Shown here piece by piece: positions 46,366-55,750 of a stretch of DNA of 64,000 bases (position 1 is its first letter; each line of letters starts with the position of its first letter). Source of the stretch: Butyrivibrio sp. X503 (GTDB lineage Bacteria > Bacillota > Clostridia > Lachnospirales > Lachnospiraceae); assembly GCF_003625475.1 (NCBI RefSeq), contig NZ_RAIQ01000002.1, forward strand, positions 1 to 64,000, in the 5' to 3' direction. Below the pieces are notes generated by a model that saw only the letters and a program-made list of their open reading frames with translations, made no database searches and was not told where the DNA came from. The translations under genes were made by a program, and so were the position numbers.

Positions 46366-46779
46366 ATGGCATCTAAAACAGATACCGAGGTAATTATCGG
46401 GGGAAAGGTATTTACCTTAAGCGGATACGAAAGTGAAGAATATTTACAAAAGGTGGCGTCTTATATAAACAATAAGATCGGTGAGTACAACAAGATCGAC
46501 AGTTTTAAGAGACAACCGATAGATACTCAGAATGTTCTGCTGCAGTTAAATATAGCAGATGACTATTTTAAGTCAAAAAAGCAGATCGAGCTTATGGAAG
46601 AGCAACTGGCCGAGAAGGAAAAAGAGCTCTATGATCTTAAGCACGAGCTTATTGCTACGCAGATCAAGCTGGAGAACACCGAGAAGAACGGAAAGAGTCT
46701 TCAGACCAAGCTTGATGAGTCATCCAAAAAGATCATTCAGCTTGAAACTCAGGTCAAAGGGACCGGAACAAAGAAATGA
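46366..46779 (+). CDS. zapA: Cell division protein ZapA
   Basis: This 137-residue protein bundles FtsZ filaments. The N-terminal ZapA domain (EVIIGGKVFTLSGYESEEYLQKVASYI) is followed by a long coiled coil (about residues 65-130), as in the Firmicutes form. RBS AGGGGTGG precedes ATG 46366. A terminator follows. Confidence 0.9.
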   Translation: MASKTDTEVIIGGKVFTLSGYESEEYLQKVASYINNKIGEYNKIDSFKRQPIDTQNVLLQLNIADDYFKSKKQIELMEEQLAEKEKELYDLKHELIATQIKLENTEKNGKSLQTKLDESSKKIIQLETQVKGTGTKK

Positions 46780-46787
46780 TTGCATTT

Positions 46788-46820
46788 AAAAGGCTGTCTA
46801 AGTTTTGACAGCCTTTATTT
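46788..46820 (+). terminator. Intrinsic terminator after zapA
   Basis: AAAAGGCTGTC (46788-46798) pairs with GACAGCCTTT (46807-46816), followed by T-rich sequence. It ends just before the ATG of the next gene. Confidence 0.85.
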
Positions 46821-46835
46821 TTTAAAGAATAAACT

Positions 46836-49172
46836 ATGAACAAAGTAGAATTGCTTGCTCCCGCAGGGGGCTATGAAACAATGGTCGGAGCCTTTAACGC
46901 AGGCGCCGATGCCATTTATCTGGGAGGTTCCAAATTCGGCGCAAGAGCCTATGCTGATAATTTTGACAGGGATCAGGTTCTTGACGCTGTTTCGTATGCC
47001 CATTTACACGGGAAAAAGATATATATGACGGTTAATACGCTCGTTAAAGAAAGAGAATTTGGCGAGTTATATGATTTTATGCTTCCTTATGCGGAAAAGA
47101 ATCTGGACGGTGTTATCGTTCAGGATCTGGGCGTTATGCGCTTTATAAGAGATGAATTTCCGGGGATCGAGCTTCATGCAAGCACGCAGCAGACAGTCAC
47201 GGGCGTGTACGGAGCAAGGCTGTTAAAAGAGCTCGGATGTTGTCGTGTTGTCCCCGCAAGAGAGCTTAGCCTTGAAGAGATGAAGGCGATCAGGGAAAAG
47301 GCGGATATCGAGGTTGAGGCTTTTATTCACGGAGCTATGTGTTATTGCTATTCCGGAGCGTGTCTTTTTAGCAGCATGGTCGGAACAAGGAGCGGTAACA
47401 GAGGAAGATGCGCTCAGCCGTGCAGGCTTCCGTACACATCAGATGTTTTTTCATCTAAATCCAAAGAAGAGCAGTATCCGCTTAGCCTTAAGGATATGTG
47501 CACGATTGACATGATACCTGAGCTTATCGAAGCGGGCATCGATTCATTCAAGATAGAAGGCAGGATGAAAAAGCCTGAGTACGCTGCAGGTGTAACCGCT
47601 CTTTACAGAAAGTACATAGATCTTTATTATGCGGAGCCTGATAAGAAGCATGAAGTCAGCAAAGATGATATGGAGATGCTTAAATCTCTTTATCTCAGAA
47701 CGGGAATAAGCTCAGGCTATTATCACAAGCACAACGGAAAAGAGATGGTCACTATTTCTTCTCCCGCATATAACGGAACAAAGGAAGAAGTTCTTAATAA
47801 GGTCAAGGAACAGTATCTTGGAAAAGAGCTTAAGATAAAGTGCGATATATTCTGTAAACTTAAGCTATCCGAAAAAGCCGAGCTTATTATGAATGTGAAC
47901 CGAGACGGTGAGTTTATTTCCAAAACCGTTGTCGGAAACGAAGTACAGGCTGCGTCCAAAAGACCTATGGATGAAGAAAGCGCAAAAAAGCAGCTTGAGC
48001 GACTCGGGAACACACCTTTTGAGGCTGAATCCATAGAGATAACAATTGATGACAACAATACCGGAAAAGGAATATTTATGCCCGTCAGCGAGCTCAACGA
48101 GCTAAGAAGAAAGCTCTGCGAAGAAATGGAAGAGGAACTCCTTAGGGGCTATGGTAAAAGCGCTTCTTACAACAAAAACAATACTTACGGTAATAATGAA
48201 CCGGATGATAAACGTGCATGTGAGGTAGGCGTTTCCGGTAAAGATACCGATGTACATGTCCTTGTTCACACCAAAGCTCAGCTGGAAGCATTGAAGGATA
48301 TCCTTGTAAAGATCAAATACGGCGATATCACCGAAGGCCGCGCAAACACTGTATCTAGAGTATATCTTGAAAGTGATCTTTTGCTTAATTCCGACATTTT
48401 AGCTATACTTAAAGCTACTGCATTTTCAAAAGTCGAAGTTATAGCGGCGCTTCCCTACGTGACAAGAGAGGAATCTTTTGACGGAAGCTGCGACATAAGC
48501 TTTATGGCTGATGGCTTTGACGGTACAATAGACGGACTTTTGGTAAGAAACCTTGAGCAGCTTGGACTTCTTAAGGGAAAAGATTATAAGAAAAAGGTTA
48601 TTTTGGATTATGGCGTATACACATGGAACGCCGAAGCTGCCAGCCTTTTAAGCGAACTTAAAAGATCCGACGAAAGCTCTTTTGTCTCAGAGATAGCTGT
48701 GCCATATGAGCTTACAATACATGAGGCTTCCGAAACGGTCAGGAAGGTCAAGGCCCAAACAGGTTTTCCTGTTTCATATAATGTATACGGGCATGTACCT
48801 ATGATGATCAGCGCCGGATGTATCAAGAAAACGCTAGATAAATGCAGTGGTTTTTTCCATGAGAATCATCATGAAAAGATGCTTCTTACGGACAGGATGG
48901 GGAACAAGATGCCTGTGACCACCAATTGCAGGAATTGCTATAACATAATTTGGAATGCCAATCCAACAGCCTTGTTTAATAAGATGGATGATCTTTATGA
49001 CAAGAGGCTTTTTGATCATTTCAGAATTGATCTTACGGTTGAAGATAAGGAGACGGCACTTGACATACTAAGAGTCGGAATCTGCAGTGGGGACAAGGAA
49101 CACAGACGTTCCCTTATGCAGAGAAATCAAAACCGTTTTACGACCGGACATTATAAACGCGGAGTTGAATAA
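46836..49172 (+). CDS. U32 family peptidase with DUF3656-type extension
   Basis: This 778-residue protein has a U32 core starting ELLAPAGGYETMVGAFNAGADAI, EAFIHGAMCYCYSGACLFSS and NRGRCAQPCRLPY. The cysteines are the ones that bind an iron-sulfur cluster in RlhA/TrhP-type RNA hydroxylation enzymes. A long C-terminal half of about 400 residues matches the extended DUF3656-type members. Despite the name, related proteins modify 23S rRNA or tRNA, so RNA hydroxylation is the likelier role; the substrate is inferred. Confidence 0.88.
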   Translation: MNKVELLAPAGGYETMVGAFNAGADAIYLGGSKFGARAYADNFDRDQVLDAVSYAHLHGKKIYMTVNTLVKEREFGELYDFMLPYAEKNLDGVIVQDLGVMRFIRDEFPGIELHASTQQTVTGVYGARLLKELGCCRVVPARELSLEEMKAIREKADIEVEAFIHGAMCYCYSGACLFSSMVGTRSGNRGRCAQPCRLPYTSDVFSSKSKEEQYPLSLKDMCTIDMIPELIEAGIDSFKIEGRMKKPEYAAGVTALYRKYIDLYYAEPDKKHEVSKDDMEMLKSLYLRTGISSGYYHKHNGKEMVTISSPAYNGTKEEVLNKVKEQYLGKELKIKCDIFCKLKLSEKAELIMNVNRDGEFISKTVVGNEVQAASKRPMDEESAKKQLERLGNTPFEAESIEITIDDNNTGKGIFMPVSELNELRRKLCEEMEEELLRGYGKSASYNKNNTYGNNEPDDKRACEVGVSGKDTDVHVLVHTKAQLEALKDILVKIKYGDITEGRANTVSRVYLESDLLLNSDILAILKATAFSKVEVIAALPYVTREESFDGSCDISFMADGFDGTIDGLLVRNLEQLGLLKGKDYKKKVILDYGVYTWNAEAASLLSELKRSDESSFVSEIAVPYELTIHEASETVRKVKAQTGFPVSYNVYGHVPMMISAGCIKKTLDKCSGFFHENHHEKMLLTDRMGNKMPVTTNCRNCYNIIWNANPTALFNKMDDLYDKRLFDHFRIDLTVEDKETALDILRVGICSGDKEHRRSLMQRNQNRFTTGHYKRGVE

Positions 49173-49176
49173 AGGA

Positions 49177-50559
49177 ATGGAGTTATACGTAACAGAAATA
49201 TCTAAATATGTCATTGCTTCTTTGCTGTTTTTGTATACAGTTATGGCTTTTTTGGCGTTTAAATACAGAAGCAGAGAGGCAAGGACCAATATATACGCTA
49301 CGCAGATCGTGCTTATGTTTTTGATACAGCTTGCATGCTTTGTGCAGATAATAGCAAGGACCGGAAAAGTACTTTATCTGTTTTTCTTTGCATTTCAGAT
49401 AGTTGTCTTTTCCGCTGTACTTATGCTGTTTTATTTTATCTATCCGGACGGAAACAGGCTTATAATAAACAACTGCTGCCTGCTTCTTATGATAGGTGTG
49501 ATCATACTTACCAGGTTGTCTTACGACAAGGCGGTCAAACAGTTTGTAATTGTGGCAGTATCTTTTTTGATCGGATTCTTTATACCCGAGATGATATTCA
49601 GATTCAATTTTCTTAAGCGATTTACATGGATCTACGCGGGTGTTGGAATTGCGGCGATCGGAGTCGTTCTAATCCTCGGTGCTACCATTAACGGATCCAA
49701 GCTTAATTATGCCATTGCGGGAGTTTCTTTCCAGCCTTCGGAATTTGTAAAGGTTCTGTTTTTGTTCTTTTTGTCGGGAGCTTTTTATAAGGCGAAGGGA
49801 TTTGTGGATCTTATGATCGCATCGGCAGTAGCGGCGCTGCATGTAATTATACTGGTTCTTTCCAAGGACCTTGGAAGTGCGCTTATCTTTTTTATGCTGT
49901 ATCTTGCACTTATTTACATATCAACCGAGAATGTCGGGTTCTTTATACTGGGATTGGGCTTTGCCACACTTGCCAGTGCGATATCGTACAAGCTCTTTTC
50001 GCATATTCAGGTCAGAGTCCATGCTTGGATGGATCCGTTCAGTGATATCACAGGTACCGGTTATCAGCTTTCACAGTCGCTCTTTGGAATCAGCAGCGGC
50101 GGATTGTTTGGGCTGGGGCTCTACGGAGGATCGCCCAAATCGATACCGTTTGTCGAGACGGACTTTATTTTTTCTGCGATCGCGGAAGAGATGGGGATTT
50201 TATTCTCGGTGCTTATGATACTTGTGTGCCTCAGCACTTTCCTTCTTATCATGCAGGAAGGCTATTATATACATGACAAATTCTATAGGATGATAATCTG
50301 CGGAATTGGAATATCCTTTATTTTCCAGACTTTTCTTACTATCGGCGGTGGAGCCAAATTCATACCGCTTACCGGCGTTACGCTTCCGCTTATAAGCTAC
50401 GGTGGATCGTCCGTTCTTGTCACGATAGTTATGATAATGATTGTTGAAGGCATCTGTATGATAGGTTCGGATGAACGGTATGAAGAGTACCTGGAAGAAA
50501 GACGACGCTATGAGAGGAAAAGAAACAGATATGAGAGATACGAGGACGAAGAGTACTAA
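49177..50559 (+). CDS. FtsW/RodA/SpoVE family protein
   Basis: This SEDS family protein of about 460 residues polymerises peptidoglycan glycan strands from lipid II. About ten to twelve hydrophobic segments are visible. The family blocks are FQPSEFVKVLFLFFL, KDLGSALIFFMLYLALIY, GTGYQLSQSLFGISSGGLFGLGL and the C-terminal LPLISYGGSSVLV. ATG 49177 gives an N-terminus just before the first membrane segment; GGAG is 12 bases away, so the start is not certain. The end overlaps the penicillin-binding protein gene, its functional partner. Confidence 0.92.
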   Translation: MELYVTEISKYVIASLLFLYTVMAFLAFKYRSREARTNIYATQIVLMFLIQLACFVQIIARTGKVLYLFFFAFQIVVFSAVLMLFYFIYPDGNRLIINNCCLLLMIGVIILTRLSYDKAVKQFVIVAVSFLIGFFIPEMIFRFNFLKRFTWIYAGVGIAAIGVVLILGATINGSKLNYAIAGVSFQPSEFVKVLFLFFLSGAFYKAKGFVDLMIASAVAALHVIILVLSKDLGSALIFFMLYLALIYISTENVGFFILGLGFATLASAISYKLFSHIQVRVHAWMDPFSDITGTGYQLSQSLFGISSGGLFGLGLYGGSPKSIPFVETDFIFSAIAEEMGILFSVLMILVCLSTFLLIMQEGYYIHDKFYRMIICGIGISFIFQTFLTIGGGAKFIPLTGVTLPLISYGGSSVLVTIVMIMIVEGICMIGSDERYEEYLEERRRYERKRNRYERYEDEEY

Positions 50560-51982
50560 GAGACGTAAAAGAGTAAGATCATATCCGATCATCGTGTTGA
50601 CAAGCATATATCTTGCGTTGTTTATTGCAATGCTTGGATATATCTCTCATTATTCTCTTACACATAAACAGGAATTTATAAATAACGAGCACAATACAAG
50701 ACAAAAGATCCTTCTTAAGCAGAATCAGCGCGGTAAGATCCTTTCACGAGACGGTGATATTCTAGCTTATTCGGAAAAGAACGAAGACGGAAAAGAAGTA
50801 AGGGTATATCCCTACAGCAATGAGTTTTCACATGTAGTCGGTTATGTATCAAAAGGAAAAGCCGGAATAGAAGGCTTTTCAAACTATTATCTTATAAATA
50901 CCAACTTGGATCTTTCCAAGAAGGTGGCCTACGATGCAAAGGGACAGAAGTATCCCGCGGATAACGTAAAGACAACGCTTGATGTTCATCTTCAGGAGGT
51001 TGCATATTCCGCGCTCTCTTCAAGAAAGGGTGCGGTAGTTGTTTCTGATCCAAAGACAGGTGAGATCCTTGCAATGGTCTCAAAGCCTGATTTTGACCCG
51101 AATACTCTTGAGCAAGAGTGGGATCAGCTTATTCAGGATAAATCGCCCGATGCAAAGCTACTTAACAGGGCAACACAGGGTAAATATCCTCCGGGATCTA
51201 CTTTTAAGATAGTTACCGCGCTCGGATATCTTCGCGAGCATCCGACAGATTACATGAATTACAGGTTCAGCTGCGGCGGAAGATTTGACTATGAAGGTAA
51301 TACGATATCATGTTATCACGGTGAAAAACACGGAAATATCGACCTTGAGACCTCTTTTGCCAAGTCATGTAATTCTTCATTTGCCAATATCGGTGTAGGG
51401 CTTAAGTCCGAGACATTTGACTATGTGCTTGGCAATCTCATGTTTAACGAGGAACTTCCTCTTGATTTTTGCAGATCGGCTGTCAGTTCTTCATCCTATC
51501 CAAAGGATGGTAATCCTAACTCTGTAATGCAGCTGTCCATCGGTCAGGGAAAGACTTCGATCTCGCCCGAGCACCTTAACATGATAACCTGTGCGGTTGC
51601 CAATGACGGTATTCTTATGAAGCCTTATGTGGTCAGTGAAGTTAAGAGTGAGGACGGAAAAGAAATAAAGAAATTTGCGCCCGAAGAGTATAAAAGGCTT
51701 ATGAGTGATGACGAGGCCAAGATACTTAGGGGGATGATGGAACAGGTGGTTCAGAAGGGAACCGCGAGCAAATTAAAAGGCCTTTCCTACACTGCGGCAG
51801 GAAAGACCGGTTCAGCTGAATTTAACGATACCAAAGATTCTCATGCATGGTTTACGGGCTTTGCTCCTGCCGACGATCCACAGGTCTGCGTTACCATAAT
51901 CGTCGAGGAAGCGGGAAGCGGCGGAAGCTATGCCGTTCCTATCGCAAAGAGAGTATTTGATGCGTATTTCGGTGTTGAATAA
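50531..51982 (+). CDS. Class B penicillin-binding protein (transpeptidase)
   Basis: This transpeptidase of about 483 residues cross-links peptidoglycan and pairs with the SEDS protein upstream. One N-terminal membrane anchor (about residues 20-40) is followed by a short dimerisation domain and the catalytic domain. The three active-site motifs are STFK (near residue 222), SCN (near 278) and KTG (near 424). ATG 50510 and 50531 are both in frame; I use 50531. Compared with PBP2 it is short, like PbpA-type enzymes of Gram-positives. Confidence 0.93.
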   Translation: MRDTRTKSTKRRKRVRSYPIIVLTSIYLALFIAMLGYISHYSLTHKQEFINNEHNTRQKILLKQNQRGKILSRDGDILAYSEKNEDGKEVRVYPYSNEFSHVVGYVSKGKAGIEGFSNYYLINTNLDLSKKVAYDAKGQKYPADNVKTTLDVHLQEVAYSALSSRKGAVVVSDPKTGEILAMVSKPDFDPNTLEQEWDQLIQDKSPDAKLLNRATQGKYPPGSTFKIVTALGYLREHPTDYMNYRFSCGGRFDYEGNTISCYHGEKHGNIDLETSFAKSCNSSFANIGVGLKSETFDYVLGNLMFNEELPLDFCRSAVSSSSYPKDGNPNSVMQLSIGQGKTSISPEHLNMITCAVANDGILMKPYVVSEVKSEDGKEIKKFAPEEYKRLMSDDEAKILRGMMEQVVQKGTASKLKGLSYTAAGKTGSAEFNDTKDSHAWFTGFAPADDPQVCVTIIVEEAGSGGSYAVPIAKRVFDAYFGVE

Positions 51983-51995
51983 AGTTCTTATATTA

Positions 51996-53060
51996 TCAAA
52001 AGACCTGAGTTATCTTGAGACTTTTTTCTTTTGACAGGTCAATAAGTGAATTATCTTCGTTTAATTTTATGAGAGGGCGTGAGAGCGCCTTCTCATTTAT
52101 TAATATAACGGTTCCGAGTCTCTCGTTACTTAGCTGAACGTTAAAGCCAAGCTGAGAAGCTGCGATATGCGAGAGAATTGATTTAAGCGCCTGCACGTCA
52201 TATCTTTCAAAGCCTTCGTTCTCGTAATTGGCGATTATCTGGAAAGGATGAAGCTTTTTCCTGTAAGTTCTGGGTGAAGTCATTGCTTCGTAGGTGTCGA
52301 TTATTGCGATATACTTGGCAAATTTGTCTATCTCATCTGATGTAAGAGAAGCAGGATAGCCTGTTCCGTTGCATCTTTCGTGATGCTGAAGCGTTGCCCT
52401 GAGTATATGATGGTTAAAGGAACCAACTTGTCTTAAGAAATCATAGCCGATCTGTGTATGCTTCATTACGAGCATGTATTCTTCAGGTGTGAGCCTTTGC
52501 GGCTTCCAGAGTATCTGGTAAGGTATACTGAATTTGCCGATGTCATATAAAAATGCGCACTCGATAAGCAGCGTGCTGTCTTTATTGGACAATCCGAGCC
52601 ATGTTGCAAACACACCCGCGATAAGTGCGGAATTAAGGCAGTGGCAAAGTGTCATATCATTTTCATCGGGAACAAGGTTATATAGATAATCAAGAAGCTG
52701 TTCGCCGCTCTTAACTCCGGCGATTATACTCTTATAAATCTCCATTAACTGTGAGAGATTGATCTTCTGGCTTTTATCAACTGCCCCCAACATACATGTT
52801 TTGAAAACGGGAAAATAGATGTTGTATATTGATTCAAAGTTCTTGAAACCGTCCGTCATACGTACTTTTTCAAAGTGTGTGGTGGAGTAATCGATTTCTT
52901 CCTTGATGGGAACGGCAATTATAGACTGTCTTGCAAGCTTTTTCATGATATTGTCGTTGACCTTGGTTCCGGCCATGACAATGATCTCGTTTTTATAATT
53001 GAGAATGTCTTCCGCGATAACCATTCCGGGCTTTAATTCAATTCGTGCTACCACCTTCAT
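51996..53060 (-). CDS. HD-GYP domain protein with altered HD motif
   Basis: The product is a 354-residue protein. Residues 1-120 are an N-terminal domain, and the HD-GYP domain covers about 130-290. The GYP signature HHERCNGTGYP (226-236) and the first metal His (H140 in TLCHCLNSALIAG) are present. The HD dyad, normally HDIGK, reads Y172-D173-IGK because the codon is TAT. Active HD-GYP enzymes hydrolyse cyclic di-GMP; loss of a metal-ligand His suggests a weaker enzyme or a binding-only sensor. The gene faces the PBP gene and is divergent from the next gene. Confidence 0.88.
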   Translation of the reverse strand: MKVVARIELKPGMVIAEDILNYKNEIIVMAGTKVNDNIMKKLARQSIIAVPIKEEIDYSTTHFEKVRMTDGFKNFESIYNIYFPVFKTCMLGAVDKSQKINLSQLMEIYKSIIAGVKSGEQLLDYLYNLVPDENDMTLCHCLNSALIAGVFATWLGLSNKDSTLLIECAFLYDIGKFSIPYQILWKPQRLTPEEYMLVMKHTQIGYDFLRQVGSFNHHILRATLQHHERCNGTGYPASLTSDEIDKFAKYIAIIDTYEAMTSPRTYRKKLHPFQIIANYENEGFERYDVQALKSILSHIAASQLGFNVQLSNERLGTVILINEKALSRPLIKLNEDNSLIDLSKEKSLKITQVF

Positions 53061-53093
53061 GTTTTAGGACCTCCCAATTTGCTTGGCGTGCAA

Positions 53094-53122
53094 TTCCATA
53101 AACTTTTTTCATGTGTTAAAAT
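53094..53122 (+). promoter_or_regulatory. Promoter of the 109-residue gene, sharing a motif with 57481
   Basis: TTCCAT (53094-53099), a 17-base spacer and TAAAAT (53117-53122). The sequence closely matches the promoter at 57481-57509 through spacer and -10. Confidence 0.5.
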
Positions 53123-53220
53123 GTTTGTTGAAGAAGTTTAATGCATAACCCCTATATATCCTACTATACATAAATGGGAGCATGTAGGTCAATTCGATAA
53201 TTGGGGAGAATTGTATTTTT

Positions 53221-53550
53221 ATGAAAAAAAATGGATTCTGTACATTTTATAAGAATCTGTACTTTGGAGAATCGGTCAAAAAACATTCTCTTGTTAAGTG
53301 GAAGTTATATCACGGAAGCGGACAGTTAACCATATTTTGCCTGGTAAGGGCGATGAGTGATAACGATCAGCTTGATATCATACATTCGGCATTCCTTAAA
53401 CAGCCGTATTACAGAGAACACCCTGCATATATATATGGAATCGCGGGAAGCTATGCAGAGGCGCTTGCAATGGTCGTTGATATTTCGGACAGGGCATGCA
53501 AGGCGGGAATGGACGGTAAGCTGGTCGAATTCCTCGATAAGGATGCGTGA
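53221..53550 (+). CDS. Small hypothetical protein
   Basis: This 109-residue soluble protein is not recognised. It begins KKNGFCTFYKNLYFGESVKK, contains LYHGSGQLTIFCLVRAMS and ends with a helical half (GIAGSYAEALAMVVDISDRA). It has its own promoter and a leader of about 100 bases with GGGGAGAA about ten bases before ATG 53221. Its position beside the HD-GYP gene hints at a shared regulatory role, but nothing in the sequence proves it. Confidence 0.7.
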   Translation: MKKNGFCTFYKNLYFGESVKKHSLVKWKLYHGSGQLTIFCLVRAMSDNDQLDIIHSAFLKQPYYREHPAYIYGIAGSYAEALAMVVDISDRACKAGMDGKLVEFLDKDA

Positions 53551-53592
53551 GCATCAGTCTTTCATTGAAATAAACCGAACTTGGGAGTTTAT

Positions 53593-54564
53593 ATGTTGGC
53601 AGTTGTTTTATCGGTACTTAAAATAGTGGGGATAACAATACTCGTTATTCTTGCCGTGGCTCTTTTACTTGTCTTATTGGTGCTATTTGTCCCGATAAGA
53701 TATAAGATAGACGGAAATGTTCCTCAAATGCGATTCGGAGATGACTTTGATTCCGAAAGAATTGAGTTTGCGATTAAGTTCCATTGGCTCTTGCATATCT
53801 TAAGCGGAAGATATATTCATCATAAAGATGACACGTTTGTCGTTAAAATTTTTGGGTTTACAATCTATCCAAGAAAAGAAAAGCCTGGTAAAAAGAAAAA
53901 AAGAGAACGTAAAAAGGATTCGGAAACGAAAATTGAATCGACATCGGATGTTTCCGAAGCAAAAATAGATGATAAGGACGATCTTTCTTTTGAGATAAAA
54001 GAAAAAAAGAAGAAAAGAGATACGGATCAAAGTAAAAACGACACAGGTGTCACAGAAATTTCCGATACCGATGATGAAGATGAAGAAAAATCAATCGTTG
54101 ATGTAGTGGAAGATGTGATCTCTTTTGTCGTAAAACTCATAAAAACGCCACAAAATGTGTTCCGAAAAATAAAATATACAATATCTAGAGTTTGTGGTAA
54201 GATAAATATGATTAAGTCCACCCTTGAGAGTGAAATTTTCAAGAGGGCTTACAGCCTGGTTAAAGGCAAGCTTTTAAGGCTTCTTAAGATGATAATGCCG
54301 GATAAGAGCAGCTCAAGACTCTGTCTCGGAGTCGGAGATCCCGCACGGGAAGCCGAAATCATGGCTGCATACGGAATGATGTATTCATTTCTTGTAAATA
54401 AGCTTGTGTTTGTTCCGGATTTTAATGAAAAGATCATTGAAGCCGATATACATCTAAAGGGACATATCACACTATTTACTGTTTTGTATTGTGTTTGCGT
54501 TTGCTATTTCAACAAGGATGTCAAAAAGGTTATTGCCAGATTTAAGAAGATATTCGAAAGATAG
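53593..54564 (+). CDS. DUF2953 family membrane protein
   Basis: The product has 323 residues. A membrane anchor at residues 4-34 is followed by KFHWLLHILSGRYIHH and IKIFGFTIYPRK-like sequence of DUF2953. A long Lys/Glu/Asp low-complexity linker (about residues 95-165) follows, and a C-terminal part holds CLGVGDPAREAEIMAAYGM, VFVPDFNEKIIEADIHLKGHI and a second hydrophobic stretch. DUF2953 is typical of spore-forming Firmicutes and found next to gerW/ytfJ, as here. ATG 53593 is behind GGGAG. Confidence 0.75.
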   Translation: MLAVVLSVLKIVGITILVILAVALLLVLLVLFVPIRYKIDGNVPQMRFGDDFDSERIEFAIKFHWLLHILSGRYIHHKDDTFVVKIFGFTIYPRKEKPGKKKKRERKKDSETKIESTSDVSEAKIDDKDDLSFEIKEKKKKRDTDQSKNDTGVTEISDTDDEDEEKSIVDVVEDVISFVVKLIKTPQNVFRKIKYTISRVCGKINMIKSTLESEIFKRAYSLVKGKLLRLLKMIMPDKSSSRLCLGVGDPAREAEIMAAYGMMYSFLVNKLVFVPDFNEKIIEADIHLKGHITLFTVLYCVCVCYFNKDVKKVIARFKKIFER

Positions 54565-54584
54565 ATATAATCTTGGAGGTTTTT

Positions 54585-54983
54585 ATGGGAGAGAGTAATT
54601 TTAACAGCGTAGTTGAGTCTTTGCTTCATGGTATGAATTCAATCCTTGCTACCAAGACAGTTGTCGGAGAAGCCACCAAAATAGAAGATACAATCGTGCT
54701 ACCGCTTGTAGATGTATCTTTTGGTGTTGGCGCAGGTTCCAGTGACAGCGATAAAAAGAATGGCGGAGCAGGTGGATTCGGTGCAAGGATGTCACCGAGC
54801 GCTGTTCTTGTTATAAAGAATGGTTCTACCAAACTAGTTAATATCAAGAATCAGGATGCAGTTACCAAAGTTCTTGATCTCGTGCCCGATATTATGGACC
54901 GTTTTTCAGCCAAAAAAGAAAATTTTATGGATGATGACGATGCAGTAGAGATTGCTTTTCCTGAGGAGAATAAGGAGAAGTAA
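54585..54983 (+). CDS. GerW/YtfJ family protein
   Basis: This 132-residue protein matches the GerW (YtfJ) family: MNSILATKTVVGEATKIEDTI, LPLVDVSFGVGAGS, GGAGGFGARMSPSAVLVI. In Bacillus the homologue is a spore-associated germination factor; its activity is unknown. It lies 20 bases after the DUF2953 gene behind GGAGG. Many Lachnospiraceae that do not form spores also carry this pair, so it need not be sporulation-specific. Confidence 0.85.
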   Translation: MGESNFNSVVESLLHGMNSILATKTVVGEATKIEDTIVLPLVDVSFGVGAGSSDSDKKNGGAGGFGARMSPSAVLVIKNGSTKLVNIKNQDAVTKVLDLVPDIMDRFSAKKENFMDDDDAVEIAFPEENKEK

Positions 54984-55008
54984 GTCGTCCAGAAGGTGAG
55001 GGGCCCTT

Positions 55009-55545
55009 ATGGAAGAAAAGAGAAACATTGAAGAAATTATCTTAAACGGTTCGGAGGATGAGCTTAATGAGCTCAGGCTTTGGCTGTTTAAGGAGAGTGT
55101 GCGACTTGAAAATCAAGAGAGTTCGCTTTCAGAACGTTATGCCAAGCTTGAAGCCGACGAGAGATCTTTTAAAGATCGTGTGGACGAGGCCGAGAGGAAG
55201 CTGGATACCGCAAGCAGAAAGCTTAATAACGACAAGGCTTTGTTTGATCAGCGACTCAAGATTCTCAACAACGGATTTGATCAGCTTAATTCTGACAAAA
55301 AGAAACTCGAAGGAGAATATGTCAGACTTGAGCGAGAGAAAGCTTATCAAAGGGAAAATAAGTATGATGCACTGGATCTTTTATTCAGAGGCGTAAACAG
55401 TGCACTTACACTTAAGAAGCGCTACAAAGATCTTATGAAAATGTTCCATCCGGATAACGTCAGCGGTGATGCTGAGATGGTTCAGCTTATTAATGCCGAG
55501 TACAGTACTCTTTGCAGGCAGTATGACGTTACGATGATAAATTAA
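55009..55545 (+). CDS. Coiled-coil protein with C-terminal J-domain
   Basis: This 178-residue protein has a charged coiled coil over about residues 20-125 (RLENQESSLSERYAKLE and heptads after it). It ends in a J-domain-like segment: LKKRYKDLMKMFHPDNVSGD with the HPD tripeptide near 147, then QLINAEYSTLCRQY. J-domains stimulate the ATPase of DnaK. The tail is short, so only the helix II to III core is seen. It sits between gerW and recA with RBS AGGTGAGG. A DnaK recruitment role is inferred. Confidence 0.75.
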   Translation: MEEKRNIEEIILNGSEDELNELRLWLFKESVRLENQESSLSERYAKLEADERSFKDRVDEAERKLDTASRKLNNDKALFDQRLKILNNGFDQLNSDKKKLEGEYVRLEREKAYQRENKYDALDLLFRGVNSALTLKKRYKDLMKMFHPDNVSGDAEMVQLINAEYSTLCRQYDVTMIN

Positions 55546-55710
55546 TGAGATTTCGTCTTAAGAAAATCTTAAGTTGTTTATTTTGAACATATATGATAAT
55601 GTAAACGAGTCATTGTTCTTTCTTTGAGCAATGACTTGTATGTTATCGGGGCGATTCTTACGGCGTTTCAGCCGAAGTTTCATTATGTATTAAAAAAACA
55701 AAAAAATATG

Positions 55711-55742
55711 TTGACAGAATCGAACGTTTGTTTTAGTATAAT
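55711..55742 (+). promoter_or_regulatory. recA: Promoter of recA
   Basis: TTGACA at 55711-55716; the -10 is TAGTAT (55734-55739, 17-base spacer) or TATAAT (55737-55742, 20-base spacer). The spacer contains the first LexA-type box. Confidence 0.6.
55721..55734 (+). promoter_or_regulatory. LexA (SOS) operator 1 at recA
   Basis: CGAACGTTTGTTTT fits the Gram-positive SOS box CGAAC-N4-GTTY and lies between the -35 and -10 elements. Confidence 0.75.
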
Positions 55743-55750
55743 TTATATAC

